From positions 10,302,193 through 10,366,192 of the forward strand of contig SCHM01000001.1 of NCBI GenBank assembly GCA_004123355.1: 64,000 nt of DNA, in the 5' to 3' direction. Origin of the DNA: Amphirosellinia nigrospora (taxonomy: Eukaryota > Ascomycota > Sordariomycetes > Xylariales > Xylariaceae). Of the stretch, positions 12,238 to 25,340 are shown one piece after another (position 1 is the first letter of the stretch; each line of letters starts with the position of its first letter). The notes under the pieces were generated by a model. The model had not been told where the DNA came from. It saw nothing but the letters and a program-made list of their open reading frames with translations, and searched no databases. The translations under genes were made by a program, and so were the position numbers.

Positions 12238-12919
12238 TTTGACTTGACCTCAAGACAACACGAGCACGTAGCAAACAAAATTAGTGAAAGGTGAGCAGAT
12301 ACCACCTATGGCATGGTCAAATTTACAACTTGTATAAGGTACAGGTAGATATATCAAGCAAGCAAGCTCTTGGACCTGCGGGCTCTGGGGTTTTTTTGGT
12401 GGGTCATAGGCTAGCATTTTAGTAGATATACACCTATATGCCATAATGTACTTAAGGGGGCCACTATCTACAGCGGGTGCGGCGGGGCATTACGAGGGAC
12501 TAGATAAGATAGCGCATGCATCTGCCTGGGATTCCAGGCAGCCGCCGCTAAATGTGGGGGCAAAAGTGGACGCGAGAGCGCATGACTTCGCGTTAATTGA
12601 TTTTCGCCCGTCGCGAGTCGCTCTCATTATGGTCAAACCTCCCACTTCTCCTTACGCGAAACTACAAATTTCTGATAGCAACACCAAATCGATTGCGCGA
12701 AATTTCACTCCAATCCTCATTGCAGGTACTTCAATCTTCCGTCTTTGAATCAGAGTAGCCACGGTCACCCTTCCTTCAGTGATTGATCGCATACAAAGAG
12801 CTACGCGCCGCGACTTACATCCCCAGTACCCAAAGTCAACTACGCTCCTCCTCCCAGTATCATTTCGTGCCGCTCTCTCGCTACCATATTTTGTCGCGAC
12901 CACGCCCACATTCTCCACG
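12238..12919. promoter_or_regulatory. divergent promoter region, Mtf2-like / CMR1
   Basis: 682 bp between two divergent starts. It contains several CG-rich words such as TTGCGCGAAATTTC (near 12692) and TTCGCGTTAATTG, which resemble E2F/MBF-type sites. Their use is unproven. Confidence 0.35.
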
Positions 12920-14519
12920 ATGCCGCCTGAAAAGTTGAGCGCCTTCGAGGCGCGGAGAAGGGAAAATGTAGCCAACAATGCGAAACTCCTTAAAGACACC
13001 GCTGACCTCGGCGCTAAAATGAGGAAAGCAGCTGCACCACCCCCAAGACCAGCCGCACCACGGAAACGCAAGGCTGCCGAACCTGCAGTCCGCACCCGCG
13101 TCATGCCCGTTCGACAGAGCGCCCGACTGGCAGCAGGCGCGAACTCTGACTCTAAAGACACATTGGTGAAACTGGAAGATGTACCAGTCGAGTTGAAGGA
13201 TAGAGAACCGAAGAGAGTCCGCACTAATGGAGACCTTCAGCTCTCGAACCTCCAGGTGGAGGGGAAGAGGTGGTCCAGTACGGAAGCTTTGGCTAGTTTC
13301 GTCCAGGGGGCGCAGCCTGGTGTCAGGACGTTTACTGACGAGGATATAAATGAAACGACGGATGAGAAATTGAAATCGTTGCGGCAGGACTTAAATGACC
13401 TGTCCTTGTTTGCAGGCTGGCAACCGAATGGTAAGCCTGTGATAGCAGTTGTAGTGCTCCTGCTCCGAACATTACTGATACAATCGCGCAGACATCAAAA
13501 TAACACCAGAGAGAGTATACGCCCTCACCTTCCATCCTATGTTAGACAAGCCCATTGTGCTGGCTGGAGATAAAAAGGGTACTCTGGGTTTCTTCGACGG
13601 CTCGCAAAAGACACCGGATTATCCAGAGGATGATGACGAAGACTTCGATGTTCCATTGCCCCAAATCGGTGCATTCGAGGTCCACAATCGCACCATTACA
13701 TCTATCAAAATCCCCATGTTCGATCAAAACTCTGTTATTACAAGTTCGTACGATAGTTCAATACGCTGTCTCGACCTGCCAACGCAGGTTAGCACCCAGC
13801 TATGGGCACCAGAGGAGGACGGAGACGAGCTTGGGATTTCATGCATCGATATATCTCCTGAAGCGAAGGACACCATAATATTCTCTACCCTTGAAGGCTC
13901 ACTTGGTCGAATAGACAGAAGGTCAAAATCAAAAGCCGAGATCTGGGGATTAACAGACAACAAGATCGGCGGTTTCTCCCTGAACCCGCTCCTTCCACAC
14001 CTCTTAGCCACTGCGTCCCTGGACCGCACATTAAAGATCTGGGACCTGCGCATGATAAAGGGTAAAGGCGACCTTCGCCACCCGTCACTACTCGGCGAGC
14101 ACACGTCGCGCCTTTCAGTGTCACACGCATCGTGGTCCCGTAGTGGCCATATCGCTACGTCGTCGTATGATGACACGGTTAAAATCTACGACTTTGACTC
14201 GGCCGCGAAGTGGAAGCCCGGGCATGACATCCCAGACAAGGAGATGAAGCCCGAAGTCAGCATCCGCCACAACAACCAAACGGGCCGCTGGGTCACCATC
14301 CTCAAGCCGCAGTGGCAGACCAACCCCGCTGACGGGATTAATAAGTTTGTGATTGCCAATATGAACCGTTTTGTCGATGTCTTTGATGAAAAAGGCACAC
14401 AGTTGGCACAACTCGACGGTGACGGCATAACGGCTGTTCCTGCCGTCGCAGAATTTCACCCCATAAGGAATTGGGTCGCTGGCGGCAATGGCAGCGGAAA
14501 GCTGTGTCTTTGGATGTAG
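12920..14519 (+). CDS. CMR1: WD40 DNA-damage-binding protein CMR1
   Basis: Nuclear WD-repeat protein of the CMR1/WDR76 family, which binds DNA and takes part in replication-stress and proteostasis responses. The start MPPEKLSAFEARRRENVANN is family-typical, followed by a basic linker with KRKAAEP and VRQSARLAAG. Then come the repeats: VLAGDKKGTLGFFDG, ITSSYDSSIRCLDL, STLEGSLGRIDRR, LLATASLDRTLKIWDLR, IATSSYDDTVKIYDF, and the final GNGSGKLCLWM. One 61-bp intron at 13431-13491 joins in phase to give 512 residues, near family length. No frame break is needed, which is unusual in this window. The ATG sits in the context CCACGATGCC. Confidence 0.95.
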
Positions 14520-15079
14520 ATCTGATGTGAGGAATTGAACGGGGTGTTGAGTGGCGTGTTATGAGGTTATGGTTAGATTTTTGAGAGGGATAAGTATGTT
14601 GGGATACAAGGTTATCTATCGAATGATTGATTAATAATTATACTAGCTTCAGGTATATTACTTGACCTCATTTTTTATGAGAGTTAGCTTATGTCTACTC
14701 CAACACGCGCATATCACTTGGTCCACAAAGTTAGAGTATTAGACTAAACTATCTGTCGATAACTTTACGTGATTGTTGCTCTGCTACGGTCGCATGTCGC
14801 ATGCCAGTACATGAAGTCTGAGCGAGTCCTAAAGTTGCTCATTGTTGGTTGAAGTTGTTCGTGACATGGACGCAGTCAATGGGAATATGGTCGTCGGCTA
14901 TGACGCCTCTATCTCACATGAACTAAATATACGGAAATCAGCATACCCGACGAAGGAGTTTAATATTATACGTTGTTATTTAGAGCAAGCACAGCAGTAC
15001 AGCATCTGCTTGCTTTGCTTAAGTAGTTATCGGCAGGATATTATATATACTAAAGGGTATCTCCACCAAACACATCAGA
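14520..15079. other. intergenic between convergent genes
   Basis: 3' flanks of CMR1 and CDC7. No gene is seen; a short frame at 14842-15123 overlaps the CDC7 3' end and has no motif. Confidence 0.5.
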
Positions 15080-16659
15080 TCATAACATCACAACCTCCTC
15101 AGCATCGACTTCTGGTTCATTGACCTGGAGAAAGGGATGTCGTAGTGCCTCTGCGGCACTGATTCTTCTCGTAGGGTCGAGGTCCATACAACGAGAAAGA
15201 AACTCGATAGCTTCTTTTTCTTCGGGGGTTAACACGTTAGCGGTACCGTCCCTCCCACCATCGCTACGGCAAGTGGACCACAGCATGATCTTCTCGAAGG
15301 AGAAACCCTGCTGGCTGATCGTGGGGATGGTGTGGTCGAACATGCAACCGTGCAGCTGCCCCGCTAGCTTCATGCGCTTGCTGCCGAAGATGGTGGCGAT
15401 CTCGATCATGGCCTCGATATCGTCGGTGCTGTTGAAGAAGGGGAAACGTCGGCATAAGATTGTCAGTAGAACCACACCCGCGGACCAAATGTCGATTTTT
15501 GTAGTCTGTTCTGTGCATTTGAAGAGCACTTCGGGGGCCCGAAACCCACGTGTGCCGGCTCGGTTGGCGCGCCGTGATGGACGTGTGTCTAGCTTCGGGT
15601 AGCCTGGCTGTAGGTGATGGAGTGAATTGAAGGCGACTGATCGTTGTAGCTGTTGTTTGCGGACTTGACGGTCCTCATGACAGAGACACGGCTTGCTTTC
15701 GGCCCCCTCCCGCTCAGCGAGACCGAAGTCTACGAGCACGCCGCGTTTCTTGTCTGGGTCGTAGAGGAAGTTTGTGGGCTTTATGTCGCGGTGGATAATC
15801 CCCTCACGTGTACAGCAGCGAGCGCGGTGAATAGGGACCGTAGAAAGACCCGGGTATCGTAGATATTCATCTTGGGGTAGTATCTCCGGAAGTCTTGGTG
15901 TCGGAAGTAGGGAAGGATGATGAGGACCTGATCGGACTGGCGGAATGCGGTGATCAGGGGACACACAGATGGAGAGTCGCGGAGGTCGTGGAGAAGCTCG
16001 AGCTCATTAAGAATGCGGGCAGGCGAGGAGGTGACGTAGATTTTCTTGATAGCTACGAACTTTGGCTTCCGGCGCTGGGACCTCGACGTGAGATTTGTGT
16101 GGGAGGCAGAGGACTTGACAGGCGGAGGGGTCCATTGGCGGTCGTCGGCGTCAATGTCCCAATTGTTGACGTAGTGGTTGTAGTGGATATCCTCGGCCTT
16201 GTAGACGGTCGAGAAGGTACCTGAGTGGGCAATCAGTCACAGAACTGGGTATTGGCGGCGACGGAGAGTCTGGTTACCTTCGCCAATGCGTTTGATCAAA
16301 CGGTAGCCGTCCCGAAAATGGGGGAAGGTCTGCTGGAGCTTCTCCATGTCCTGCTGAATGGTCATGTCTATGGGTTCATCCTCTTCGGACGACTCGGATG
16401 CGTCATCGTCGTCTTCTTCTACGACCCCGTCAATGTCTTCGTCGAGGTCGTCGTCGGCGCGCTGTGTCTGTGACTGCGACTCTGTCTGTGACCGCGACCG
16501 TGATCGCGACCTTGTCTGTGACCGTGCTGTATCTGTCTGTTCATGATCTTCCGACGAATGATGCACACCCGGTTCGTCCTCGTGGATATGGAAGGACCGT
16601 TTTGACGTAATATGACCTCGTAGCTCGTCAGCATCGTGTGTAGTGACATGAGTAGACAT
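15080..16659 (-). CDS. CDC7: CDC7 (DDK) protein kinase
   Basis: Catalytic subunit of the Dbf4-dependent kinase that fires replication origins by phosphorylating MCM. The N-terminus is rich in Arg-Ser/Gln repeats and acidic residues. The kinase domain starts with RIGEGTFSTVYKAED, the Lys is in FVAIKKIYV, the catalytic loop is IIHRDIKPTNFLYD and the DFG is VLVDFGLAERE. A kinase insert follows, then GTRGFRAPEVLFKCT and KIDIWSAGVVLLTIL. The kinase insert, the TRGFRAPE signature and FPFFNSTDDIEAMIEIATIFG identify CDC7. One 57-bp intron lies at 16221-16277. A one-base frame shift near 15806 separates ALAAVH from TREGIIHRD. Another in-frame ATG exists at 16695; I chose MSTHVTTHDADE. Confidence 0.92.
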
Positions 16660-17618
16660 GACTATTCGGCGATGCTGCGAGGACCGGATGAACACCCTCC
16701 CGCCCCTTGCCTACTCTTTCCCTTTTCCAGCCGGTTTGAAACGTCCATGTACTTCCACAACGCTACTCCTGGAAGAGTTTCGTCCTAATCCTGATGGTCC
16801 GGTGCGAGGAGTCGTTGATGTTGACTTTGAGCTATCGCTGCGCCGTTATACTAGTTATATGATGATATACGTATCTACGAAGAGAAAACGAAGGTATGGA
16901 ACGAGCGCTTCGAATGCCGAGTTGAATAAACACAAATTAAAAACGTGGTCGAGTGTTTTGTTGTTATTGGGATGAGGTCACATTGCCTGTTGATTATATT
17001 CCGGGCAAGTGTCGTAGAATATCGGTGACCAGGCTGATCCTTCCGAGACCCGGGCGCGTCTCGCTCATGCTGTGAGACTATGGTGGGGGGGTGTTCGTTA
17101 TTGTGAGTACACAGTTCGTATTACAGTGTGCTTCAGGCCTGTAGCGTGAAAATTGGATTAGACACACTGTAAATTTGGCGGGGAAGGTGGGCCAAGTACC
17201 ACACACATTTGGACCGCGCGTAGTAAAAGAAAACGGAAAACCATCTAAACAAAAACAAACGGTTGCCGAGGAGGGGCTCCCCACTCCATGTTGCGGTGTC
17301 ACTGCTTGTCACTGGCGCATCGCATCGCACCGCATCACCGACTTCTCTTTCCATAATCAACTCACGTGAACATAGGCGTTGCTTGACGTGGCTTGAAGCG
17401 TAGCAACTTTTTACATTTTCATCCACTCAGTTTTATTTTCATCGTATTTTTAGTTCAATCCCCGCCAGCCAACTGGACGAGGAAGTAGATAGCGCTATAC
17501 TGCACAAAATATCTTGTTATTTCGGTTCGACCCCCTCCTCCGTACAATTTGTGACATTAGCAGGCAGTGTGGGCTTGCAGGTGAGCGGCAGACACATAAC
17601 CCATAACCCCCGGCCACC
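16660..17618. promoter_or_regulatory. divergent promoter region, CDC7 / CND1
   Basis: 959 bp between two head-to-head cell-cycle genes. No clear ACGCGT box is seen. Frames inside it have no conserved motif. Confidence 0.4.
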
Positions 17619-20600
17619 ATGGAGTCGATCGACTTCGATATCAACGATGCGCTCAAGCATTACATGAGTGATCCCGCCTCGATAGCGACACCCGAGGCCG
17701 ACGGCGCCCTGCTCGACTGCGAGTCCGACCCAGAGTCGCTGTCGAACATGGCTATCATCAACCCCGTCCTCAACCCATAATCGATGCCGTCGCCGATAAC
17801 CCCGACGCATCACTCGCAGCGCCTACTTCGACTCGCTGCAGTTCCTACTCAAGTGCGCACCCACCTCCCCTCATCCCCTCGTGCAAGACCAAGAGTCGCA
17901 GCCCTCTGCGTCCAGCGCGCCGGTGCTGCTGCTGGACCGCAAGTAAGACGATACAAGAGCCCGTTTCTAAGTTATTCGTGCAATCCAGGTATACCCAGTT
18001 CCTCCCCACATGCCCTCAGCAAGATGTTCGATCTGGTCATGAGTGGTCTGTCTGCCGAGGCCGATGCCATCGCCCACGATCTCGAGAATCCCGACGAACA
18101 GGACATCCTCGCCCACCACAAGACCCTCCTCGAGATCTACGGCTTCCTCATTCAGTGGACCATGGCTTGTGTCGAGACCAAGGCTGCCGAGAAGTCATCG
18201 GCCGCCCGTATCGCGCGCCAGAGGTAAGGGCGCCAAGTCAAAAGCCGCCGCCAACAGACACGGAGACGACCACTGGGATAGTGCCGCCCAGCTCCAATCA
18301 GCACTGGATGTCATGGCCAAGGTAATGAAGTTGAAGCTGGGCAAGCTCTTCCTGACTACCAGCGAGCGTGACACCTTCGTCGGTCTCCTAACCCGCCCCG
18401 TGTACATGGTACTCGAGAGCGAGCAGAGGGTCAAGAACACTGCCATCAGGATGCATGCTTTCAAAGTCCTCTGCATTGCGGTTAAGCACCACGGTCATGG
18501 TTATGGTAGGTTGCCGGTGGGAGGCGAAGAGCAAGCGACCGTGAGACAACCGCTGACACGGACACAGCCGCCCAGATCTCCATTATTCAGAACCTTACAT
18601 ATTTTGAGCACCTGCCAGAGCCTATGGCCGAGTTCCTCCATATCTTATCGGAACAATACGACTATCCACAGCTTTCCGAAGAGATTCTGAGGGAGATTGG
18701 TAATAAAGAGTTCAATTCAAACGACACGAAAGGTCCCAAGTCTGTTTCAACCTTCATTGCCAAGCTTTCTGAGCTTGTGCCGAGATTGGTGATTAAGCAG
18801 ATGACTATGCTTGCCAAACAGTTGGACAGCGAGGTCAGCAATCCAACCCGTCGGCTCGATGACAGTGGACTAACTATGCATCCAGTCGCATACACTACGC
18901 AGCTCTCTAATTGAGGTCTGTGGCAACATGATCGCTCATCTCAGCAAGCAAGAAGAACGGAGCGACAACCACAAGTCTCAACTCAACGCCTTTTTTGATG
19001 TGCTTGAGGAGCGGTTCTTGGATATCAACCCCTACTGCCGGTGTCGAGTAATGCAAGTGTACACCAAGTTGTGCGATCTGGAGCAAAAGTTCCCCAAACG
19101 GAGGCAAAAAGCGGCTGAACTGGCTTGCCGGAGCCTGGAAGACAAGAGCAGCCATGTCAGGAGAAATGCCGTCAAATTACTAGGCACCCTGATCAAGACT
19201 CACCCATTCACTGTTTTACACGGCGCTCAGCTGTCTCGGAAAGATTGGCAGGAGCGCTTGGACAAGGTTGATGCCGAACTGAACGCACTAAAGCCTCCAG
19301 CAGGTGTACCCGGCCTGGGCGAAGATAAGGCCAACTCGACTGCCCTGGTAGATGAACCAACCCAGGTGATGGACTCGCCACAGAAACCATCAGAGCTATC
19401 CGAGGAGCAAAAGGCCGCAGCCGTCCAAAAAGCGCAAGAAGATGCCGCCACATCTGAGGCAATCGAAAAACTCACTCTCACGAAGCGGTACTACACGGAT
19501 GCTCTAAAATTCATCGAGGTGTTGCATGAGGCTACGGGTTGTTGTGCAACTCCTCGGTTCGAAGAACAAGTCCGAAGTCATCGAGGCCATGGACTATCTA
19601 GAGATTGGCAATGCGTACAATATTGAAGACAACATGGTCGGCATCCGGCGCATGATGCGTCTAATCTGGACAAAGGGGAATAGTGATGAGGGCAAAGGTG
19701 TCCAAACGCATCTGATTGATTGCTACAAACGCCTGTTCTTTGAGGCGCCTGATCACTTCAGCCCTAATGACGCGGCCATATATATCGCGAGAAACATGAT
19801 AAGCCTCACATCGGGCACCACGCCAGCTGAGTTGACCAGCTTAGAACAGTTGCTTGCCACCATGATGAAACAAGGCATGATCTCAGATCGAGTCGTCACT
19901 AAGCTATGGGACGTGTACGGGTTCCAGAAGCGCGAGATTTCACGGTCTCAGCGAAGAGGTGCCATTATCGTATTAGGTATGCTTGCGACCGCATCACCCG
20001 AGATTGTAGTAGGGGAGATGGAGACAATGCTGCGCTTTGGCCTTGGATCTCATGGCCGATCCGATCTTCAGCTCGCCAAATACACATGTATTGCGCTACG
20101 GAGACTGAACCCGACGGGCCGGCAGGCAAAGGACTCTCCGGTCACCTTTAGTCGACTCCCAAATGAGCATGCTGTATTGGCTAAACTGGCAGCCATTACC
20201 GAGGTGCCAAGTGAAAGCAAGGAGTGGTTTGGGGTGGCTGAACAAGCCATTAATGCTATCTACTCGCTCGCTAAGCATCCCGATATTTTGTGCACCGATA
20301 TCATTCGACGACGGACCAAGGTCGTTTTTGCTGCGCAGCAGAAATCCCCACCTGCCTCCCGACCGGGATCACGAGATGATGCTACGACGACAGTGGCAGG
20401 CAATCATGGTATAACACAAAACTTGAACACCATGTCTCTCGACGCCCCCACGCAGACTATTAACCAACCTCCACCAGAGCCACCAGCCGAGCCCAAAGAA
20501 AAGGCGGCCATTGCTCTATCACAACTACTCTTCGTTGTGGGACATGTGGCGATTAAGCAGATTGTGCATTTAGAACTTTGCGAACTTGACTTCAAGCGAA

Positions 20601-21619
20601 GAAAGCAGGAAAAAGAAAAGGAATCGTCCAAAGCCGACGCGCCGCGAGCCTCTATGGGCCGGAAGAGTACAGGTGCTGCTGCGGCACCGGCGCCAGAGGA
20701 CCCGGGCGATGAGCTGGACTTGATCGGCGGGACAACGGAGGATGACTTCACCGAGGCCATGGCTCATATTCGTGAGCGTGAACTCCTCTTTGGCCCCCAG
20801 TCCCTCTTATCTAATTATGGCCCCATGGTGGCTGAGATCTGCTCGCGAAGCGACATCTACAAGGACAAAAGCCTCCAAGCGGCAGCCACATTATGTCTCG
20901 CCAAGCTGATGTGCGTCAGTAGCGAATACTGTGAAGCGCACCTGCCACTGCTCATCACTATTATGGAACGCTCACCAACCCCACGGTACGGTCTAACGTA
21001 GTGATCGCCCTAGGCGATATGGCTGTGTGCTTCAACCACCTAATCGATGAAAACACCGACTTCCTGTACCGTCGGCTGGCGGACACTGACCTCTCAGTTA
21101 AACGTACCTGCCTCATGACTCTCACCTTCCTCATCCTTGCTGGTCAGGTCAAGGTGAAAGGCCAATTAGGCGAGATGGCCAAGTGCCTCGAGGATGAGGA
21201 TAAGCGCATCGCGGATCTCGCGCGCATGTTCTTCTCCGAGCTCAGCACGAAAGATAATGCCGTGTATAACCAATTCGTTGACATGTTTAGTCTGCTCTCG
21301 GCTGGGCATATGGACGAGGAACCTTTCAAGAGGATTGTAAAATTCTTGCTTGGTTTTGTTGAGAAGGTGAGCGTTTCTTCCCCTCGAATTTCCGAAAACA
21401 AAAAAATAAGTGAGTTGGATATGGTTGAGCTAACGTAATTAAATCACAGGATAAACATGCGAGACAACTCGCTGAGAAGCTAGCAGCTCGTCTCCCTCGT
21501 TGTGAGACGGAACGCCAGTGGAACGACGTTGCGTTTGCTCTCGGTTGCTGCAGCATAAGAATGAGGACATTAATAAGATCATTAGTGAGGGGTTTAAAGT
21601 CATCCAGACGACGGCTTAG
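17619..21619 (+). CDS. CND1: condensin complex subunit 1 (HEAT-repeat CND1/YCS4)
   Basis: Non-SMC condensin subunit required for mitotic chromosome condensation. The ATG lies in a CCACCATGG context and starts MESIDFDINDALKHYMSDP, typical of fungal CND1. Conserved blocks: MFDLVMSGLSAEADAIAHDL; FLTTSERDTFVGLLTRPVY; EHLPEPMAEFLHILSEQYDY; VLEERFLDINPYCRCRVMQV; SSHVRRNAVKLLGTLIKTHP; FGLGSHGRSDLQLAKYTCIA; VIALGDMAVCFNHLIDENTD; and the end NEDINKIISEGFKVIQTTA. Introns are near 17944-17989, 18505-18569 and 21367-21449. At least eight one-base frame shifts are needed (near 17778, 17812, 18012, 18222, 18880, 19535, 20980 and 21545). Because the protein is essential in yeast, these are most likely sequence errors, unless an intact copy lies elsewhere. 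Confidence 0.9.
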
Positions 21620-22033
21620 GTGATGGGCGATGGCGTGATGAAGATACGAGTGCGTGCATGAGAAAGGGACATTGATACCAGGATGGAGTTTGGCGTTTGT
21701 CCGGATTGCATGTTGAGCTCGGGAGCGTGGAATATGTAAATCAAAATCCGTTATAGAAATGGACCGTTATGATTTCAATGTGTGCATTCAACTTGTCAAC
21801 TCTGCGTGAGACCGACATGGAAAACAAGTTTACAACTCGGGTTGATGAAGAGAAAAGCATCGACTGATATGTCTAAAATTACTTACCATCTTGGGTGGTG
21901 AGTGTTACCTAGTATGAGCAACCCCACAATGGAGTCCTGGTGAGACAGAATCCGCTTATCCCCCTCCGCGCCAAGATCAACATCGACGCCCCGTGATGGG
22001 CACCAGACGGTTGGCATTCAGCAAGCTCACACG
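21620..22033. other. intergenic
   Basis: Between CND1 and the permease, both on the plus strand; presumably holds the permease promoter. No gene seen. Confidence 0.5.
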
Positions 22034-23737
22034 ATGGACCGACGCGCCTCCGCCGACAGCCGGACGCCGTTCCTGACTTCTTCTCCCGAGGTAGATACGG
22101 GGCAGACTCACGAGGAAGCAACATCTGAGGAGACGTACGTAAACGACGACAGGGCGCAACAAGTCATCGACCAGATAGACAAACGCATTATCCCCCTGCT
22201 CTTCGCTACAGCGATGGTCAACTTCATGGATAAGACCATCCTATCAAGCGCCGCCGTCTTCGGACTCCGGAAAGACACGGGACTCATCGAACCCGGCCCC
22301 GGGGACGGGAACGAGAGTAAAAATAAGTATGCCTTGGTCGCAGCCGTGTTCTACATTGGGTATGCCTTATCGAGCTATCCCGCCGCAGCCCTCCTATCTC
22401 GCCTTCCCGTGGGAAATTCCTAGGCGCGAGTCTCCTGCTCTGCGGTGTCGTCGTCGCTGCTACTGCGGGGTGTGGGGGGTTTAAGGAGCTGCTTGTCTGT
22501 AGATTTGCGCTTGGGGTCTTCGAGGCGGCTATTACGCCATCCCTGGTCTTCGTCACGGGTACGTGGTACACGCGACGAGATCCCCAGGCGCACGGGCGTC
22601 TGGTTTGCCGGCCACGCCGTCGGTGGCATCGCGGCTTCGGGCTGGCGTTTCTGGTCGGGATGCTGGTGGGCGAGAACGAGGCTGGGCATAGTCATGCGTG
22701 GCGGTGGATGTTTGCCGTCCTCGGAGCGCTCACCTTTGCCTTGGGGCTAGTCATCCTCTGCTCCCTACCGGACGGGATCCCACCGCCAGCTTCTTGAGCC
22801 ACGACGAGAGACGGTTGGCGAGAGATCGCGTCGTCCGCGCCGGGATGGGTAGCACGAACAACGCCGAGTGGAAGTGGGACCAGGCGCGCGAGTGTCTTTG
22901 CGATCCGCAGACGTGGATGATCTGTGCCATTTCCTTGTGCTGTCAGATACCCAACGGCGGAACACAGAATTTCGCGAACCTGGTTCTCACGGCGCTTGGA
23001 TTTACCCCGCTGGGGAGCACTATTGTTAATGTGCCGTATTCAATCCTTTGTATCGCCGCCATCTCAGGCTCGGGTGGTGCGCTGGGCGATTGTGAGTAAC
23101 CTCGCACCTTTTTTTCTGCGCTTTTCCTAAGATTTCGTGGCATTGGCTGCACTACTGGTTTCCATATTGAATATCGGAGGCACGTATATGACGATTAATA
23201 TGATACCAGCCGCTCCATGAGTTGTATTCTCATTGCCCTCGTCGTGATCCCGCCTATCGCGGGGTCGGCGCTCATCGCGCACCGCACCGCGGTCCCTCGC
23301 GCCGTCTCGCTACTAGCTTACTTCTTTCTCTCTTCCGGGCCGGCTGCCCTTCCGCTTCTATTATCCCTCGTACAGGCTAACGTCCGCGGCGTGACGAAGA
23401 AGAATACTACCACGGCTATGCTATTTGTCGCGTACTGTGTTGGGAATATCGTCGGCCCCCAGCTATTCGTCGAGGGTGAGGCGCCGGCATATGCGACTGC
23501 ATTCCGCGGATTGTGGTTTGTTATTCGCTAGTTGTTGGGCTGGTGCTGTTGTTGAGGAGTTACTTGAAGGCGATTAATCACCGTCGGATGATCAGCGAGG
23601 GCGTGGAGGGAGGTGCTGGAGCATCCGGTGTGGTATGTGGTAGTAGCAGTGAGAATATTCAGAGGGTAAGGCTAGAGCCTAAGGATTATGAGGATGTTAC
23701 GGATTGGAATAGTTTTGGGTTTCGGTATAGACTCTAG
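22034..23737 (+). CDS. MFS transporter, allantoate permease (DAL5/ACS) family
   Basis: Plasma-membrane anion:proton symporter of the family that takes up allantoate, carboxylates or vitamins; the substrate cannot be read. A hydrophilic N-tail leads to KRIIPLLFATAMVNFMDKTI, the family-typical first helix. It is followed by YALVAAVFYIGYALSSYPAA, LLVCRFALGVFEAAITPSLV, WRWMFAVLGALTFALGLVIL, QIPNGGTQNFANLVLTALGF, and VANVRGVTKKNTTTAM-like loop 10 (seen as QANVRGVTKKNTTTAM). The tail is LEPKDYEDVTDWNSFGFRY. One intron lies near 23090-23208. Frame shifts are needed near 22415, 22590, 22775 and 23515, several in G or C runs. Confidence 0.82.
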
Positions 23738-25340
23738 AGTATAATTATATTTGAATGATTATGCTCGGCACTCATGCTCCTCTTAGTAATAGTATCTCTT
23801 CATAATCCTATTTTAATAAATGTTAACTACTATATCTAACATTTAAGTGCCACTAGCAATAAAGAGTAATTTCACATGTATAAGGAGTTGTGTACTCCTA
23901 GGTTGAAACGACCTCACCGCACACTCTTTACCCGACTGTTTGCCTCGGCCGCCACACCAATTTTTCAAAAAAGTTCTGTCGGGGGTTTGGTTGATTTAGA
24001 AGTCCCCTAACTATCTGTGTAGATAATTTAAGTCGTTAGATGTGTATAGACCAGCTTACTTCCTTGCCATGACCTTAGGTTAAGTGCCACTGTTTTAAAG
24101 TCATGAATAATCGGTGATGTTGCCTCCTCAGAGTTTGAACAAGGTGACTCTTACCAATGGTACACCAAATCACATGTATCATCCGTGGAAAAGTGTTAGC
24201 AACAGATCAATATTTCCGTTGCTCCATTGGAGATGCTCAAAGTCAACACTGCACAGAAAGTTCAACAGGCCCAGGCTCGCAGTATGGCCCTGGGTCGCGA
24301 AATCTAGAATAGCCCCTAGGGCACATGACCAGACCCAACATCGATAATACCATTCAAGGAGTTAGTATGCTTTATCATTGGGTTTACTACATACTAAGTT
24401 ATCACAGACGTCTTGGCGAATAAATATATTATTGGCGCAGCACATGACGTGTATAACAAACTCGGCTCGACCACGCCCTCGCCTCTTCTTGTAAATGCAG
24501 CTTTGGTCTCATGACTCCAACACATTCTAGAGGAATTCCCCTGCGTATTGGCCACTCACATATCAAGGGCCGTGCCCATGATTGTCATCAAACACAGTGT
24601 CATCGCCAAGAACCGGGGTGTGTAGGGTAGCATGTTGAGGCGTCGTACAGAAAACAAAAACCACGATCGTCATCCACGTTCCAGCGAAATTGTAATTGAG
24701 AAGATCGTAATTGGCCCGCTATTCATAGAATACGTTGCAGACGGTGCCAATAAGGCACTTTGTGCCGTTTACCCTGGCCCTGGCATACACAGCCAATATA
24801 CGGCTAAATGGACGACGGGCTCACTCAACGTCACCTCCCACAGGGCCCGGCACCATCCAACGGCAATATTTCCCAAGAAATTATTCGAGTGGTCGTCTTT
24901 GGGCCTCCGTGCCCCAAGAACGGCCTTTATCTCCCACGGAGCCACCCGACAAACAGGCTAGCTCGAGAATAGAGAAATTTGTATTGCGACTCTACGGGCT
25001 TCACAGGTATAGCCGTGACTTCGTCCCCCTACGTGCGGATCGCCCGCCGATGAATTTCTCATTCTTGACGTGATGGTCTAGCCAGCTTCCGCACTTGCAG
25101 GGCCTCACGATAAGAGTCTGGCTTGTATTTAATTTTCAGTGTCCTGCCTGAATGTTTGCTCATGTGAGTGCTCGTCTTTCTCTGTTGTTTCACTGACATT
25201 CTGTACTTGGCCGCGCCTATATGTATTAGGTCTTAAGGATCAACAGTGCATTCTCCTCATTGGGACATATTGTACTTACGTCATATTAGTGAATCAACTC
25301 GGACCTACGTTGGTCTTGGTGTCGTGATTCGTGTATCAGA
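23738..25340. other. gene-poor region, no recognisable gene
   Basis: About 1.6 kb without a family I recognise. An 11-base direct repeat TAAGTGCCACT occurs at 23844 and 24081. A TCTGTCGGGGGTTT word near 23965 recurs at 61325. Frames near 24632-24961 show no motif. Confidence 0.45.

Noticed and set aside
16358-16546. Repeat-like CGTGATCGCGAC tracts
   Set aside because: They encode the Arg-Ser/Gln repeat region at the N-terminus of CDC7 and need no separate element.
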